DNA of 64,000 bases from Lepeophtheirus salmonis. Taxonomy: Eukaryota; Arthropoda; Copepoda; Siphonostomatoida; Caligidae. Of the stretch, positions 1-11,326 are shown piece after piece. The stretch lies in assembly GCF_016086655.4 (NCBI RefSeq), contig NC_052135.2:9390363-9454362 (forward strand), read 5' to 3'. Numbering within the stretch: position 1 is the stretch's first letter; every line of letters begins with the position of its first letter. The position numbers and the translations under genes were made by a program. The notes beneath the pieces are model-generated. The model did no database searches. It was not told the DNA's origin and saw only the letters and a list, made by a program, of their open reading frames with translations.

Positions 1-650
1 AATCTAAATTAAGTAGGAACCTCCCGGATTGAATTTGGATGAAGTAATGGTCACAATATAAACTTCACACAGTATAAATAATATATAAGTTAGGAGCGCT
101 CGTTTTTCCCTTCTTCTTTTTCGCTCGTCTTCCTTAGAAGGAGACAAACTATAAATGAGCGCTCGCATGATTCGTTCATCTAAGGTAGATTTTTTTTTTT
201 AATTTTATAGCAGGATATTTAATGATTAATTGATAATCATCAATAGCCAACAAATAAATAAATTGATTATTAAAATAATATTAGAATAAATTTGCCTAGT
301 ATTGGTTTATGGATTGCAAAATACAGTGGCAGTCTATATAAATGAAAGGAGTACCCCAAAAAGGGATATATTATGGATATGAGGGTAGGGGATGATTCAA
401 TATTATAATAACTATTAGGATCTATTTAGTTATGAAGGAGAAATAAGAAAAAATAGAACAACAACACTACGCATGAGGCCATGAGAAATACCAACAATTA
501 ATTCAGAGCTATACAAATACCAAATAATGACACTGCTGACCAAGGAAAAAAAAATTACGTAAATACAAATTATGAACGAGTAAAAATGATTATAATTCTA
601 CTTTAATTAAATCATGAGTTACACTCGCAGAAAATAAATCCAAAAATAAA
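1..650. other. AT-rich stretch without a recognised gene
   Basis: I see no coding pattern here on either strand. The only structure noted is the 8-bp palindrome GAGCGCTC occurring twice about 60 bases apart (94-101 and 157-164), which could be chance. Confidence 0.4.
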
Positions 651-654
651 TTTT

Positions 655-780
655 GGACACGGATATTCTTTTAATTTTTTTTTCATCCAAACACAGAAAA
701 TTTATAAATAAAACAAAAAATCCTTTCATTTGAAGGGAATAAATGCCCCTACAGCCCCTCTCCCCTGCAGACGCCCTGAC
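655..780 (+). repeat. Repeat family D, terminal segment
   Basis: A/T-rich DNA ending in a C-rich motif (CTACAGCCCCTCTCCCCTGC, then AGACGCCCTG). The same order of A/T runs followed by this C-rich end occurs at 61740-62115, more divergently at 2100-2325, and in reverse orientation at 32714-33205. The reverse copy begins CAGGGGTGTCCGCAGG, which looks like a hAT-type terminal repeat. It is probably a non-autonomous DNA element; no target duplication was found. Confidence 0.5.
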
Positions 781-1365
781 TCGAGACTATGCTCAGAGGT
801 GCTGGAACCATAGAGGCCAAAGAGTCATCCCCCACTTTTGCGAAATATAAATGTTACAATTTCCTGCGATTCTTTTTTCAAATTGGGCTCTATATCAAAA
901 AAAATATTTTTGTCTCTTCTAAAAATAAAGGTTTTGGTACAATTTGGCATTTATATAAAAAAATTATGTGAAAATTGTCAAATAAAGCCTAATGGTCCTA
1001 CTCCTCCCTAAAAAAAATCATGCAGCGCCCCTGATAACGTTATTATTACTTAATTTGTCCCCCACCCATTTGCAAAAACATGGGACTATGAAGGGGAGAG
1101 GGTCCTACTATATTTGACGAAGAAACACCATCAAAAATAAAAATATATGTTGTCAAAATTTGATTATTTTTTGTGACAATTAGAAATAGCTTATTGTCAG
1201 TTTTTTTATATGATTATTATATAAAGAAAATTAATTCAAAAATTTGGTTTAAAAAAAAAATTATATCAAAAAAGTAACCAAAAACATCACCCCCGCCCCC
1301 CCTCTATTTTTGGCTGAATGTGTTGTATTTGAGACGGTCAGAGATGCTTAAAAGTCCCATTTTTA

Positions 1366-1535
1366 TCTCCGCCAACGAAGTAGAACAGAAGTTATATTTT
1401 TGCCTCGGTTTGTATACTTGTATGTTTGTAAGCGGGATTACGGAAAAAGTTATGTACCAATTTTGGGAAAACTTTGTAAGAAGATTAGAGATGTCAACAG
1501 TAGGAGGCCATTGAATTTTGAGAGGTCATACGAAA
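1366..1535 (+). repeat. CTCCGCCAACGAAG-type dispersed repeat
   Basis: Starts at CTCCGCCAACGAAG and continues through GTTATATTTTTGCC, GCGGGATTACG and AAAAAGTTATG to GAGGTCAT. From memory this word order resembles a short sequence that recurs in many aquatic invertebrate genomes, often annotated only as an unknown repeat. A short frame runs through it but looks incidental. Identity is by recollection, not a search. Confidence 0.35.
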
Positions 1536-2099
1536 CGTTCAAAACACAAAATTGACCATAACTTTTGTTCAAATTGAGATAATTAAATTAAATTGAATTT
1601 TGAGAATTCAAGCTGACAAACAACGTTAAAAATCCACTACTACAGGAAATGATTTTTTCCTCTACCGAGTGCTCATTCTCATTTCCAAATAACCCCTTAA
1701 CGGATCGATCTATTTTTCATATCAGTTATAATTTATTGGAGATTCTAAAAAAGATCATATATTTATTGTAAAATAACCACACCGTATATAAAATATCTTG
1801 AGAAAAAGCATATCAATATCGATATTTGAATTTTTGGAGAGGAGGGGGGAGTCATCAATCATCATCAAGCTACTTCGAATGAAAAGTCATGACGAACTCG
1901 AAGATCCATGTATCTTGGATCAATGAATTGATCGATCCTCCAGGAAGGCAATTTATGAATTCCTTTCGTTTATCCACGTTGAAGTCATCATGGTCATTGA
2001 TTCACATCGATCAAAGAGATCTTCAAGTTTATCAAGCCCCTTCCACTTCGTAGTCCTGCTTAATTTAATTAGTCAACTTCACATATTGAGGATGAGAAG

Positions 2100-2325
2100 G
2101 CATTTTTGGAAAAAAAAAAAATCAAAAATTATATTACAGATATTTATTTTTTTGGAAAAAAATGTCAAATATTATTTTTTTTTTAATTTCAAAAATCCAT
2201 TGCTATTCACAAATTTTTAAATTTTTTCATCCTGAAAAGATTTCTAGTAAAAAGCAAAAATTCATTAATTGGGAGGGGGGGGAGGGTACAGTCCCTCCCA
2301 AGCAAATTGATGCCCCTAATTCATA
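2100..2325 (+). repeat. Repeat family D, diverged copy
   Basis: Runs of A and T containing GCTATTCACAAATTTTT, followed by GCAAAAATTC and a G/C-rich end with TACAGTCCCTCCC and GATGCCCCTAAT. This is the same architecture as the copies at 655-780 and 61740-62115, with a longer and more decayed end. Confidence 0.4.
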
Positions 2326-2658
2326 AGAAAATTGCACATGTTTGATTGTAGCAATAAATATCTATGTATGTATGAATTCGTCAATGTTTCGGATCACTAC
2401 AATTTGCAACACACATATATGTAATGTAGATAAGTTCATTATTTTATTTATTTAATGAGGACAGAGAACGTGAAGATAGCGATCGAAATGAGGGCAGTGC
2501 TAAGGCATATAACCCAACTTTTATGTTATGGAACAAAATGTGGACTTTACAACTCCACATTTACAACGTTTGGTTTCCAAAAAAGTTATTTATATTTCAA
2601 TGATGATAGTTATGTTATGCATAATGCCCTCAGTGAGAATGAAATAATGGCTCAAAAT

Positions 2659-2820
2659 TAGTATTGAGACTCAGTGTGGGGCCGACATTTTCGGTACAGT
2701 TTTAGGTGATTTAGTTAGATTGATTTGGACCTATATTTCAGTTGAGATGTAGGTTTCAAGTATTGGACATAAATTTAATCTTTTTCAAATTGTGGAACTA
2801 TTATTTTCGGTCTCATACGA
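2659..2820 (+). repeat. hAT-like non-autonomous element, left end only
   Basis: Begins TAGTATTGAGACTCAGTG and stays alignable by eye with the left part of the element at 49009-49775, through TTTTCGGTACAG, GATTTGGACC and ATTTTCGGTCTCATA. The right end is not found; a mariner insertion starts 50 bases downstream and may have broken the copy. Confidence 0.5.
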
Positions 2821-2869
2821 GGGATATAATTTCAATTTTTTTAGATCTTTTATGCTTCCATAGTGGTTA

Positions 2870-3579
2870 TACTGGGCGTTGAAAAGTCTTTGACCACCTA
2901 TAAGACGACGTTTAAAAGGTTTTGTAATGTTCCTATCATTTGTTTTCCATTATATCAAATGACGCTTGGTTTCTAGCTAACGAAAAAGTGGTGAAACATT
3001 GTCATTTATTATTTTTATTAATTATTAATAAAAAAGGTAAGAGATTGCCAAATGGTTCCGCACCGGCCATAGAAGCTTCTTTCATTTTTACGAGGGTAAA
3101 GGTTAACCTCCATAAAGTAAACAAGGTCAGAAAGATTTAAAAGGATGGATAAAGTCTCCAGGATTTGTATAGATATATAATTGTGATAGATCCATATAAT
3201 TTCATGCAAAAAACATGAATTTCGTACCCTAAGAATTTTGCCCTCCCTAGTACCCTGATTTGAATCCTTTGACCTTTTCAATATGATGGCATAATGATTC
3301 CAAAGCCTGTAGAGTACGCCACAGCAACATAAACAAACTCAAAGACTCGGTGGAGCCCCATTGGAGGAGGATCTCCAGTAACTACATTGTTGAAGTATGT
3401 ACCACCTTCCGACCTCTTCAGGAAGCTGTAATTGAAGCTGGTTGAAATCAAATTCATAAATAATTAGCTTGATAATGTGTGAATAATTTTTTCCCCCCGG
3501 TATAACCTCATTCTAATCTGTTGCAAATGGTTATTTGTAGCACAATCAATGCGGTCAAAAATCTTTCAAACACCCGGTA
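2870..3579 (+). mobile_element. Mariner element, deletion derivative
   Basis: Terminal inverted repeats: TACTGGGCGTTGAAAAGTC at the left, and GATTTTTGACCGC...ATACC when the right end (3553-3579) is read in reverse complement. TA dinucleotides lie immediately outside at 2868-2869 and 3580-3581, the target duplication expected for Tc1/mariner. At about 710 bp it is roughly half the autonomous length, so the centre has been lost. It carries a decayed C-terminal transposase segment. Confidence 0.8.
3245..3445 (+). pseudogene. Mariner transposase C-terminus
   Basis: Read from about 3245, the plus strand gives a segment close to P-D-L-N-P-L-T-F, followed by KACRV, then SVEPHWRRISSNYIVEVC and FRPLQEAVIEAG before a TGA. 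This is the end of a mariner transposase: the PDLNPLD-type motif bearing the third catalytic acidic residue, then the conserved C-terminal helix ending in a VIEAGG-like tail. At the usual third Asp the codon gives Thr, so catalysis would be lost. The N-terminal helix-turn-helix and first two catalytic Asp are absent. The closest relative in the window is the minus-strand relic at 43440-43865 (KACRVHQIP...SHWRRMSKTYI). It lies inside the inverted repeats of 2870-3579. Confidence 0.75.
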
Positions 3580-4149
3580 TAACAAGGTAATAATAAGAGG
3601 CTAAAACAATTGGAACACCTTGAAAATCAAAAAGTACTCTGACAAAAACATCCATTGAGTAACAATAATAATTTTAAATGATTTCAATCAAGATTTTTTT
3701 TGTGGGATCGAATTAAAACGATCTTTTCAATAAGACCAATCCAGTCAAAACTTATTTAAAGGATCAAATTAGTTTGGTCAAAAAAAGAATAACTCTTATA
3801 AACCTTTATATTATATCCAGACCCAACCCCAACACTACTATAAATCCTCCCACGTACATTTTTCTTCCTTCTTTACACGTCCAGTTCATGCAATATGTAC
3901 ATTTGTGAAACCGCGCAAAATAAACTTAATGCCACCTCATTTATGACAAATGTGTGTGTTTTTTTTTTTTTTTTGTTAATCTAAAGATTTTGAAGCCTTG
4001 ACAAAAAATACATATAAAGGGTGTGGACTCTTTATTAACTCTAGTTCTATCATTATTATGAAAATATTTTATGATTAGTTTTTTTAAACAAACTGTTGTT
4101 GGTCTTTTGTGCATTAAAATAAAATAATAATAAACAAACATTTTATTAG

Positions 4150-5118
4150 TTCTGCATCATGAGTGAGTAAGAAGCAAAAAAGCAGGGGATCCCTGATCAC
4201 ATTTACGTAGAAATTAGTGAAGTTCTCCAGGAGCCTCGTTTTAAAAATTGTCAGAATTAAAAATAATGGAAAAGACAATTCATGGAAATCAGGAAGCACA
4301 TTAGAAAAATGGATTCTGTGGTAATGGGCAGTCATAAGAGAATCCTTGAAGGTTTTAAAGGTACTAGAAAGTCCTCAAATTGATAAAGAACCAATGGGTC
4401 AAAAGTGTAAATATTCAGAGCAGAAGATTTTCACAGTGGATAAAGCGTACAACCCGTGCAATGACTGTAGGCTTGCAAAAGAAAAAGAAGATGTTCAAGA
4501 CGTGTATTGAACCAAACATCCAGCCCAAATAATGGTCTTTGGGGTTTGGCAGGCGATAGTAAAAAGATACCCCTTTCTTTTTCAAGCCCAGGGAGAAAAT
4601 TGTAAGGACGCCAACTACAAGGTTCTCTGGTACACAATCTTGCCATGGTTAGAGACAAACTACCTGGAGAGATATTATGTATGGACACTGGATGGTGCAC
4701 CGTTACACACATCAGTCCAACCCCAGAAGTTATATGAAAAAATTGGCAGAATTTGGTGAAAGGACTTATGAACTTCATTCTCGCCAGATTTGGATCCACC
4801 GGACTTTACTATGTGGGGGGGGTAATTGAAGAGGAAGAAAAACAGAACTCCCCCTCAAGTGTGGACTTTTGAAGGCATCCATCGTGGCTATGTTGGAAAA
4901 CATGTCCAAGAAGTTTGTAATCAACTCATGCAAGGTTTTCCGGCATGTGTGGAGGCTGTAATTATTACTAATGGCGGCCTTATTGAGTGATCAAGTTAGC
5001 AAAAGCTTTATTAACAAGTTTTATTATGAAATATAATCATCATTGTTAAAAAAAAAATAACTTTGTTTTTATTTATCCAGTTCTACTTTTTGAGTCCACG
5101 TTTTCCTTACGAACCCTG
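4150..5118 (+). pseudogene. Mariner transposase pseudogene
   Basis: A cut-and-paste transposase relic in several frames. Around 4330-4450 are remnants of the region before the first catalytic Asp, then SEQKIFTVDKAYN with the usual Asp-Glu-Lys context damaged. From 4532 the frame reads MVFGVWQAIVKR, YYKVL-like text and VWTLDGAPLHTS, which holds the second catalytic Asp. After stops come SPDLDPPDFTMWGG (third Asp context), NRTPPQVWTFEG and CVEAVIITNGGLIE with a stop near 4990. The copy ends near 5118 in TTCGTAAGGAAAACG when read on the minus strand. I could not find a matching left inverted repeat. It abuts the next mariner by a few bases. Confidence 0.85.
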
Positions 5119-5126
5119 TAGTTGTA

Positions 5127-5834
5127 TACCAGGTTCGGTAAAAAAATTTACACTTTCAATTTAGAACTTAAGTCAGATGTATTTCAGCAACCAGTTGTAG
5201 AAAGGGTATGTCAATAAAATATCAATAACTAATATGATTGCTTGGCTACCTTAGTAATCGATGTAGTCCCACTTGGCTGAATTCCAGGTGGCCACGGAAG
5301 GCTTAGCACCCATTGTAGATTTAGACCTCAGACATAGTATCTCAGTGCTTTTTGACGGTGTCCTTCAGGCTACTGATATTTGGATGACAGACGGTGCAGG
5401 CCTTGGACTCAACTTTGACCCAAAAAGTGAAGTACAAATGGCATCTGGTAAGCCACATTTTCTTTGACCAGACTGGCAAGTTGTCCTTCAACCGCTTCTG
5501 GATCTTTTTGGACGTGTATGCAGGAGAACCATCCTCCTGGAACACCACGTTCATGTGCGGGTAGTTTGTCTGGACCCATTGTAACATGGAAATCTCTGTT
5601 GGTTTCTTGCCAGCGTCCAAAAGTACGTGGCCCGAAATTCGTTGGTCACGTTCAGATTGCATTTTCTCGGCTTCTAAGACACTTGGGAAGATCTTGTTTT
5701 TTTTTTTTTTTTTTTTCATTACGTTTTTTACTTATTTTTAGTATTTGAGCGGAACAATTTTACTGCATACACAAAAACGTTGATTTATGTACCAAAAACG
5801 AAGTGTAAAGATTTTTTCGCCACACCCGGTGATA
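5127..5834 (-). mobile_element. Mariner element, about 0.7 kb
   Basis: Left end TACCAGGTTCGGTAAAAAAA followed by TTTACACTTTC; the reverse complement of the right end reads CACCGGGTGTGGCGAAAAAA then CTTTACACTTCG, giving imperfect inverted repeats of about 30 bp. TA is present outside the left end. It is about half the autonomous length, so it is a deletion derivative carrying only the C-terminal half of the transposase. Confidence 0.8.
5342..5719 (-). pseudogene. Mariner transposase, middle to C-terminal part
   Basis: The minus-strand frame contains SERDQRISGHVLLDAG, MLQWVQTNYPHMNVVFQEDG, then SPAYTSKKIQKRLKDN and VESKACTVCHPNISSLKDTV. The QEDGSPAYTSKK segment matches the second catalytic Asp block of mariner transposases. 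Where the third Asp is expected (normally SPDLNPLD) the frame reads TRCHLYFTFWV, so it is not preserved. The N-terminal DNA-binding domain is missing, consistent with the 0.7-kb size of the enclosing element. The T-run at 5698-5716 gives the artificial poly-lysine start. Certainly non-functional. Confidence 0.8.
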
Positions 5835-6311
5835 CAATTTTTTTTGGGATGTGACCTGACTAATGCCTAATCCTCTCTCATACTCTTAAAATACAATGAG
5901 CCTACCTACCTATATAACTAAGTAAGTACTTACATGATTAAATAAAGTCAATTTTATTAAATTTGTATTGTGTAGATAGCACGTTCTGTAAGAAGATTAG
6001 TATCTACTCAACAAAAGAAATTAAATATGCCCAATAAAGGTAAGTCCTTTTAAGGATTTATTTTCTTTTGAGTGCGTTTTGAACTTATCAACAAAAACCC
6101 CTATCTACCTAAATGATTATTGTTGATCTTAAAGTAGGTGATATTGATGTAATTACATCGGCCACTAGGAATTAATAACATTATTCATGTCATTGAATAC
6201 TCTAAGTACATTGATAGATAGACATTATAGACAACCTTGTGACAAGGTGTCTCTTCATTTACAATCTAAAAAATAAAACATTTGTTGAATAGGATCAATA
6301 AGTTTTACTAA
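5835..6311. other. Intergenic AT-rich DNA
   Basis: No reading frame, terminal repeat or RNA-like structure that I can support. Confidence 0.4.
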
Positions 6312-7446
6312 TATTTGGCGTGGAACAAGACTCAGTCACTCAAACTTATAGTGTATTTTTATGCTTTACTCTTAAATGTTTTTTTTTATAGCCTGAATAT
6401 AATTTTTTATCAAGTTTATCAGTTGAAAAACGTTGCATAGAAGTTATTATAACACAATCAATGATTTTTTTAATTACTTTTTTTTCTCATTACTAATTAC
6501 TCATTACCTACTTAGCATGTTTTATTATGCAAAAATATTTTAAAATCTACTCACACATATCAACAGCGTTGTTTCGGATGTAAAAAAAGTTAAATTTTGG
6601 CACATTTTAGTTAAATATTATAGAAAAGTGTGCTTTTTTGTTATGTCGCAAAGTACCCAAGAAAAAATATTTCTGGGATAAAAGATCAAAGTGTTTCAAC
6701 CTGGGAATGATACATGTATTACCTTTAACATTTTGTACGAGTCAATCATAAAAAAAAATACCAAAAATGAAGTATAGACCCGTTAAAGTTAGGCATCATC
6801 TTTTCAGCGAAGGATTTTCAACATGTGTATATCGTAAATCTTTAATATACAAGAAAGAGAGATGGCTAATTGATTAACAATATCAATATTATTTATAGTA
6901 TCCAGTATTGTTTGTGTACGATTATCATTTATTCATTGAGTATTTTTGCTTATTTTTGCTTTATATGATAATAGTATAATTACTATGTATCTTTAAAGAG
7001 CTGATCCTAAGTCATTTTTTATTATGATTTTTTTAAATATATCTTTTATTAAATGTACACAAAAATATTGTATATCCTTTCCCGAAAAGATGATTCCTAA
7101 TTTTACGGGTCTAAACTCCATTTTTTTTCTTTTTTAATTGACTTGTGGGAAAATGATAAAGGTATTTATTTCATTGTAGTACTCCCAGGTTGAAAAACTT
7201 ACTCTTTGTAAGTTTTTTCAATCAAAAACTGTTCGGGTTTAGTTCAAAAACGTTGTTTACGCGAAAGACACATTAATTGTATTACGTGACTTCACAGTGA
7301 TTCTCAGATACTGATGAATTCACAAAAGAATAATATTGTGAAAACTACATTGTGTTTTGCTACTTGATTTTTAACAATAAAAAAACCCTTCCCCTTACAT
7401 GAGGCTTAGTATTTGAGCCTTGTTCCACTCCAGATATTTGTGGAAC
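6312..7446. mobile_element. Long-inverted-repeat (foldback-type) element
   Basis: The left half is an inverted copy of the right half. The clearest part pairs 6689-6808 with 7082-7199: both arms contain TTTCAACCTGGGA, then TTTT.CA.AAGTCAAT and TAGACCCGT.AA.TTAGG.ATC. Outer ends also pair: ATATTTGGCGTGGAACAAG at 6312 against ATATCTGGAGTGGAACAAG on the minus strand near 7425. The spacer is about 270 bp and non-coding. I know of no family name; it has no obvious transposase and would need one in trans. Confidence 0.75.
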
Positions 7447-7640
7447 TCCTTGGTATGATATTCATGGGGTTTTTTTTTTGTTTTTTTTTGGTTTCTGTTT
7501 TTATTGATAATTTTCATCAATTAGTTGTTTATAATAGAGTTGATACATGAGGAAAATTGGCCGATTTGGCCATTTACATAAAATTGAGTAGATATTGCAT
7601 TATGATGGGATCCAATAAGAATATTTAATTCAATCAGATT

Positions 7641-8223
7641 TAGTTTTGGATGGGTCTAAAAAGACCGCAGTCCTATTTGTCCGATCCTAATAAAATGTAC
7701 CAGTTCTAAACCAGTCTTTATCGGTGCTTTAAAGTAACTACAATAGCTGAAATGACGTAGTTACACATTCGTTTCAGCTGTTTGACATAAAATCTTTCAA
7801 AGAGACACTATACCGGAAGTTTAAAGTAGGAAGTGTGTGGCTCGTACTTAATATTATAAGCTTCACATTTATTATCATATAGAAATACAAATGTATAGGT
7901 ATGCTTTTAATAAAGTAGAGAGTATCGAATAAAATACTATTGTGGATTTCAATGCTATTATAAAGTATATATTATGACTGTAATTCATTTTAAAAAATGT
8001 GAGTAAATAATATGTTAAAAGATAAATAGCAGTTGGTATGATTGACTTATTTGGCTAACTACTATATGATTTTGGGCCTTTTTTTTTTTGTTTATTTTTG
8101 GAAGAATGGTGGTGGAATACAACGACGTCAAGACTGAAGAGCCGTTGAAAATAAAAAAGATCGGACCGATAGAAAAAAAGAAGACTAATTTGGGGAAGTA
8201 GTCCTACGACCGATCCAACACTA
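7641..8223. mobile_element. Non-autonomous hAT-like element, copy A
   Basis: Left end TAGTTTTGGATGGGTC; the right end in reverse complement is TAGTGTTGGATCGGTC. The flanking 8-mers are ATCAGATT (7633-7640) and ATCAGACA (8224-8231), matching at 6 of 8 positions. An 8-bp duplication is the hAT signature. The 583-bp interior has no coding frame. Copy B lies at 10302-10739 and an inverted internal fragment at 16190-16520. Confidence 0.8.
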
Positions 8224-9524
8224 ATCAGACATGACTGTTGTCAAAGTACAAATGCAGTATACGTTCTTTTATGACATATGATAATGAGATAAGTGCAACA
8301 ACGTGAGTGAACGGAAAACAAAGGAGTCAAGTATTATTGATGTCAATCTTAATAACTTAAAAAACAAAAAAAAATAAAAAAATGAGACGATAAAAATTGA
8401 TATTGTTTTTTTTCTTCACAATAATACTCCAGAATACTCGATAAATATAATTGAAGGGCTGTCATATTTCAATTAATGTCTACGTATCCAACAATAATAA
8501 AAAATTTCCAGTCGTCGACAAAAGTTGCGTTTCTTTCAAGAACATTAAAGAGCATATTAATATGTCAATTGATTTAATTCTCAAAATTTATTAATGAATA
8601 GTCTTCAAAGGTAGCGAATCACTGTGTTAAATACACTACATAAATGTACGTCATTTAAGAGAAATTCATTTGTTCAAAAGAAACGATTAATCATACAAAA
8701 TATAATTATATTTTATTTATTTGGTGGTTAGTAGATCATTATTACATTTACTTTATTAAACGATTTGGATATTTATAAATGATGTCTGGACGCCTAAAAT
8801 GCCGCAACTATGGATACATACCTACAAACATTCTATAAAAATAAAACATACTATTGCGATGATATCACTACTTATTTTGTCTTATCTTACCAAAAATTTC
8901 TAAATTCAACAATTTTAGACGAATATTGATAAAAATACATTCAATTTTTAGTACTTTTATTTTTTTTTGCTTCAAAAAAGTTGTGTCAGAAAATAATATT
9001 TGAATAAATAAATGAAGAATTCCTTTATAAGGAAAACATATTTAAAATATTGATTAAGTAAGAAAAATATCGTTCACGATCAAGTCTCGAAATGCCGTCA
9101 TAGAAAAAGGCAACAAAATGGTTACTTTTTTATAAATTTATGTATTATATAAAATCCCATGTACATTTATTAACGAATAAAATAATCATCTAAATGTGTA
9201 TGTTTGTATGAATATATGAAAATGAGTAACCGGGCATAATGTATAAAATGCTCACTTATGTATATCCTAAACATATTTTGATCTAAGAAATATCAATGTA
9301 TGTAGTTGCATAAATAAAATATTGCAGGCGGGTACAATGTGTATGTATAACAAGGGTACTGTTTCTATTTTTTATTGGTATATTTTGTATATCATTCATA
9401 ATTCATATGTAATTACAGTATGTATTAAGATTCAAATAGTGAGCCCTCTTAAGATTAAAGTACGCAAATAATTAAATTCTTTCTTTTTTTTTCCCACAAA
9501 ATCTCATTATTCTTTTATTCTAGA
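8224..9524. other. Gene-empty AT-rich stretch
   Basis: About 1.3 kb with no coding frame or element end that I can support. Several short poly-A and poly-T runs are present. Confidence 0.4.
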
Positions 9525-9690
9525 GGACACATTATGGTATATCAATTGATATAAGCTCATGTATAATGGAAAGTAACACTGAAAATTTCTTGGGGAGTTT
9601 TCTTTAATATTTTATATTATTAAAGCCAAATTTGTCTTTTTGCCAACACCTAATTTCTCCGGACAATGCCAAGTACTACGGGTAATAGAC
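9525..9690 (-). repeat. Repeat family R, partial inverted copy
   Basis: Contains GCTCATGTATAATGGAAAGT, TTTCTTGGGGAGTTTTCTTT and CGGACAATGCCAAGTACTAC. This aligns with 59470-59610 in the same orientation and with the reverse complement of 62820-62880 (GTGTGCTCAT...TTTGTTGCGGAGTTAT). It is a fragment of a family with at least six copies in the window. Confidence 0.55.
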
Positions 9691-10301
9691 CTATAAATGA
9701 CAATGATACCCTGAATAAACGCTTCTTTCCTATGATTTCATTTAATTCTTAAATCTTCTTATAATTTATTAAAGTGCTTCACATTTAAAAATAGAAAAAA
9801 GGTCAATTATCATGATTATTTTTGTAAAAACATACTTCTCAGCAAGAAGAAATTGGTCAGGTATAAAGCAATTTCAATTATTATTCATGCATTGATATTC
9901 TTTTTGTTTAAATATTTCACTCAGAAAAGGGTAAAGTCATTCCAGTTCACAATAAAGCTATGTTATTGTTTTAAAATGAAACAAAAAGCATGATGACACA
10001 ACTAAAGTAGATGACTAATTGAAATAGGACTTAATGTAGTTTGTCCACAGAATGGAGAAAGGAGTCAACATAACGAGGTTTGTATGTATATTAGAGGTGG
10101 ACTCGGGTTAGCCCCAAAACCGGAAGACCACCTTCCGAGCTTCCTTTTGTCTATCCCAATAAAGCCCATGGCTCGAATCTTCAGGATCAACATTTATTTC
10201 TTATATAAAATAACTCCTTTACAACTAATGGACGACGTCATCCTCGATTTGACACTTCATGGAAAAAAACCCTTACAATGATGTCATTGATTATTTGCAA
10301 A

Positions 10302-10739
10302 CAGTGTTGGATCGACCTTAAAAATTTAAAAAGACTCCAGTCCTATCTTTTTATCCCTAATAAAATTTGTCAGTTCTAGGATCGGTCTTTTATGCTAACT
10401 ACAACAACTGAAATGACTTAGTTACTAACTATGTCTTTCAGCTATCCAGCACAACCTCTTTCAAAGAGACAAGATACCTTGAAGTTTAAAATAGGAGGTA
10501 TGTGACTAGAACTTGATATTATACGTTTTAGCTATCATTAATTATTTTCTTCGTTTTTATATTATTTAATCCTAGTTAGTAGCTATGATTGTAGAAAACA
10601 AAAAGATAGGCAGGACTGAAGGACCGTCGTATCGGTCCTTAGACCTTTGAATGGTAAATAATATCGGATGGATAAAAAAAGGCTTATTGAGGGAAAGAAT
10701 AATGATTGAGAAATCAGTCTTAGGACCGATCCAAGACTA
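10302..10739. mobile_element. Non-autonomous hAT-like element, copy B
   Basis: Left end CAGTGTTGGATCGACC; right end reads TAGTCTTGGATCGGTCC on the minus strand. Flanking 8-mers TTTGCAAA (10294-10301) and TTTGTAAG (10740-10747) match at 6 of 8. Internal words shared with copy A include AGACTCCAGTCCTAT versus AGACCGCAGTCCTAT and TAACTACAACAACTGAAATG versus TAACTACAATAGCTGAAATG. Same family, shorter interior, no coding capacity. Confidence 0.8.
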
Positions 10740-10852
10740 TTTGTAAGTGCTACACTAATTAAAATATGATCGAACGATTATATTTATTATTCTCCTCGAG
10801 ACATGACGTAAAATTATAAAACGAAAAAGGAGTATTTTCATTTTTAAATTAC

Positions 10853-11326
10853 AGTACAATGGATCTCGAGGACTCGTGTCTTTCCTGGACGATACAAACT
10901 ATGAAGAAATTTCATCTTATATGAAAAATTTGGAGAATTCTATAAAAATGGCTAGAGATCAAATATGAGCGAACTCTCATCGTCATCATCAAAACGTGTT
11001 TTGTTTTTCTGAAAAGTTGGAACTGCTGGCTTCAATGAACTACTGAAATGTACAATATGATCAAATGAATATCCAATATCACATCAAAAAGGAAAATACG
11101 TCCACACTATGAAGACTGCCAAGAAAGAACATACAAAAAAACTAGAGAGATCTATTGAAAAATCGAGTCAACCTTCTCTGAAAGACATTTTAAACAGTAA
11201 CAACAGTAATGAGTATATATTGGATTACTTTGATTGTATAGATTCTCATATTTTAGCCACAATGCCTGCACCTTGGCCTATCACACAAAACTCCGTAGCC
11301 CAATCCACCTCTAAAGTTCCTCAATG
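10853..11326 (+). other. Possible decayed coding segment, unrecognised
   Basis: Two plus-strand frames look protein-like. The first reads RGLVSFLDDTNYEEISSYMK and NLENSIKMARDQI before stops. The second starts at 11109 with MKTAKKEHTKKLERSIEKSS, continues with QPSLKDILNSNNSNEYILDY and FDCIDSHIL, and ends at a TGA at 11325. Composition is charged and helix-prone rather than the K/F/I/N-rich text of random AT-rich DNA. I do not recognise the family. It could be a fragment of a transposon gag-like or accessory protein, an exon of a host gene, or chance. No splice signals were convincing. Confidence 0.25.

Noticed and set aside
94..164. Paired GAGCGCTC palindromes as a promoter or operator
   Set aside because: Only two 8-bp words, with no adjacent gene; chance is likely.
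4431..4799. 122-codon minus-strand frame
   Set aside because: Antisense shadow of the mariner transposase on the plus strand.
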